From: Firmicutes bacterium HGW-Firmicutes-14
Lineage (GTDB): Bacteria; Bacillota; Thermincolia; Thermincolales; UBA2595
DNA length: 64,000 bases
Assembly (NCBI GenBank): GCA_002840275.1
Contig: PHAB01000001.1
Coordinates: 186,001 to 250,000, forward strand
Reading direction: 5' to 3'
Shown in pieces: positions 63,800 through 64,000 of the stretch. How positions within the stretch are numbered: the stretch's first letter is position 1; each line of letters opens with the position of its first letter. The notes under the pieces are model-generated. The model was not told where the DNA came from. It did not search any database and saw only the letters and a program-made list of their open reading frames with translations. Position numbers and translations under genes: made by a program.

Positions 63800-63903
63800 C
63801 GTATTCCCTCCCCGGCAATTTTTCTTTCTAATGATACCACAAAGCAAGACAAGAAACAACGCTATATCTTCCAAGCTATCCATATTCAGGAACCACAGAT
63901 ACA

Positions 63904-63933
63904 AAGGGACCAGCCCAAACAAGCGGTCCCTTC
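63904..63933 (-). terminator. Intrinsic terminator of the gene at the window edge
   Basis: AAGGGACC / GGTCCCTT with a 13-nt loop, 6 nt past the partial gene's stop, followed by TTTG. Confidence 0.8.
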
Positions 63934-63938
63934 TTTGT

Positions 63939-64000
63939 TATAATTTATATACTTCGGCACCCTTTAAAACATTAACACCATTTCCGGTAAGCAGTTTTAC
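63939..64000 (-). CDS. C-terminal end of an unidentified gene
   Basis: The last 20 codons of a minus-strand gene, ending ...LKGAEVYKL at TAA 63939-63941. The stretch is too short to assign. The terminator right after the stop supports a real gene end. Confidence 0.5.

Overview
The window looks like a chromosome segment of an anaerobic, spore-forming, low-to-mid GC Firmicute, most like Desulfotomaculum, Pelotomaculum or related Peptococcaceae. The evidence is two spore genes (yyaC-type, yheC/D-type), bshC of the bacillithiol type, CIRCE control of groESL, SEC-C and HEAT proteins, many TTG/GTG starts with strong GGAGG sites, selenocysteine genes, and a flavin/iron-sulfur formate dehydrogenase operon facing an [FeFe]-hydrogenase-like sensor cluster. 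The genus is inferred from gene content; no 16S or other marker is present.

Layout. 1-8.2 kb (mostly minus): transglutaminase-like/DUF58/MoxR operon, a membrane-anchored protein, Ogt, an HD hydrolase, tRNA-Thr(CGT), an HD-GYP protein and cysK. 8.4-12.4 kb: a HEAT-repeat protein, then groES-groEL under CIRCE, with a 250-bp hairpin element at the groEL 3' end. 12.6-18.8 kb: a molybdenum cofactor operon read as promoter, candidate Moco-type riboswitch, terminator, 59-aa protein, MoeA, MoeA fused to a substrate-binding domain, MoaA, MoaC, MOSC protein, MogA/MoaB, terminator. 18.9-28.5 kb: an AT-richer accessory island with a P-loop kinase, SEC-C protein, decayed tnpB, ParE/Phd toxin-antitoxin, ECF sigma/anti-sigma pair, 43-aa membrane peptide, secreted protein, subtilase and GAF-LuxR regulator. 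28.7-38.9 kb: YbjQ, amidase, PhoH, BshC, SelD, SelA, a large HD-GYP sensor and YyaC. 39-50 kb: formate dehydrogenase operon on minus, divergent from a sensory hydrogenase/ATPase/DRTGG/PHP cluster on plus. 50-61 kb: a breakpoint scar with several gene fragments, then a surface polysaccharide cluster (ATP-grasp coat protein, two double-domain glycosyltransferases, UDP-sugar enzymes, RfbC, RfbF) ending in an IS3-family remnant. 61.2-64 kb: 5-formyl-THF cyclo-ligase, signal peptidase I and two small membrane proteins.

How the parts fit. The Moco operon supplies the molybdenum or tungsten cofactor, and selA/selD supply selenophosphate and Sec-tRNA, for the formate dehydrogenase, whose catalytic subunit carries an in-frame UGA. 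SelD itself also carries an in-frame UGA. Simple open-frame scans split or truncate both genes, and I have rejoined them. The divergent hydrogenase-like protein with its ATPase and DRTGG partners is a plausible redox or H2 sensor for the formate dehydrogenase operon; that link is inference from position.
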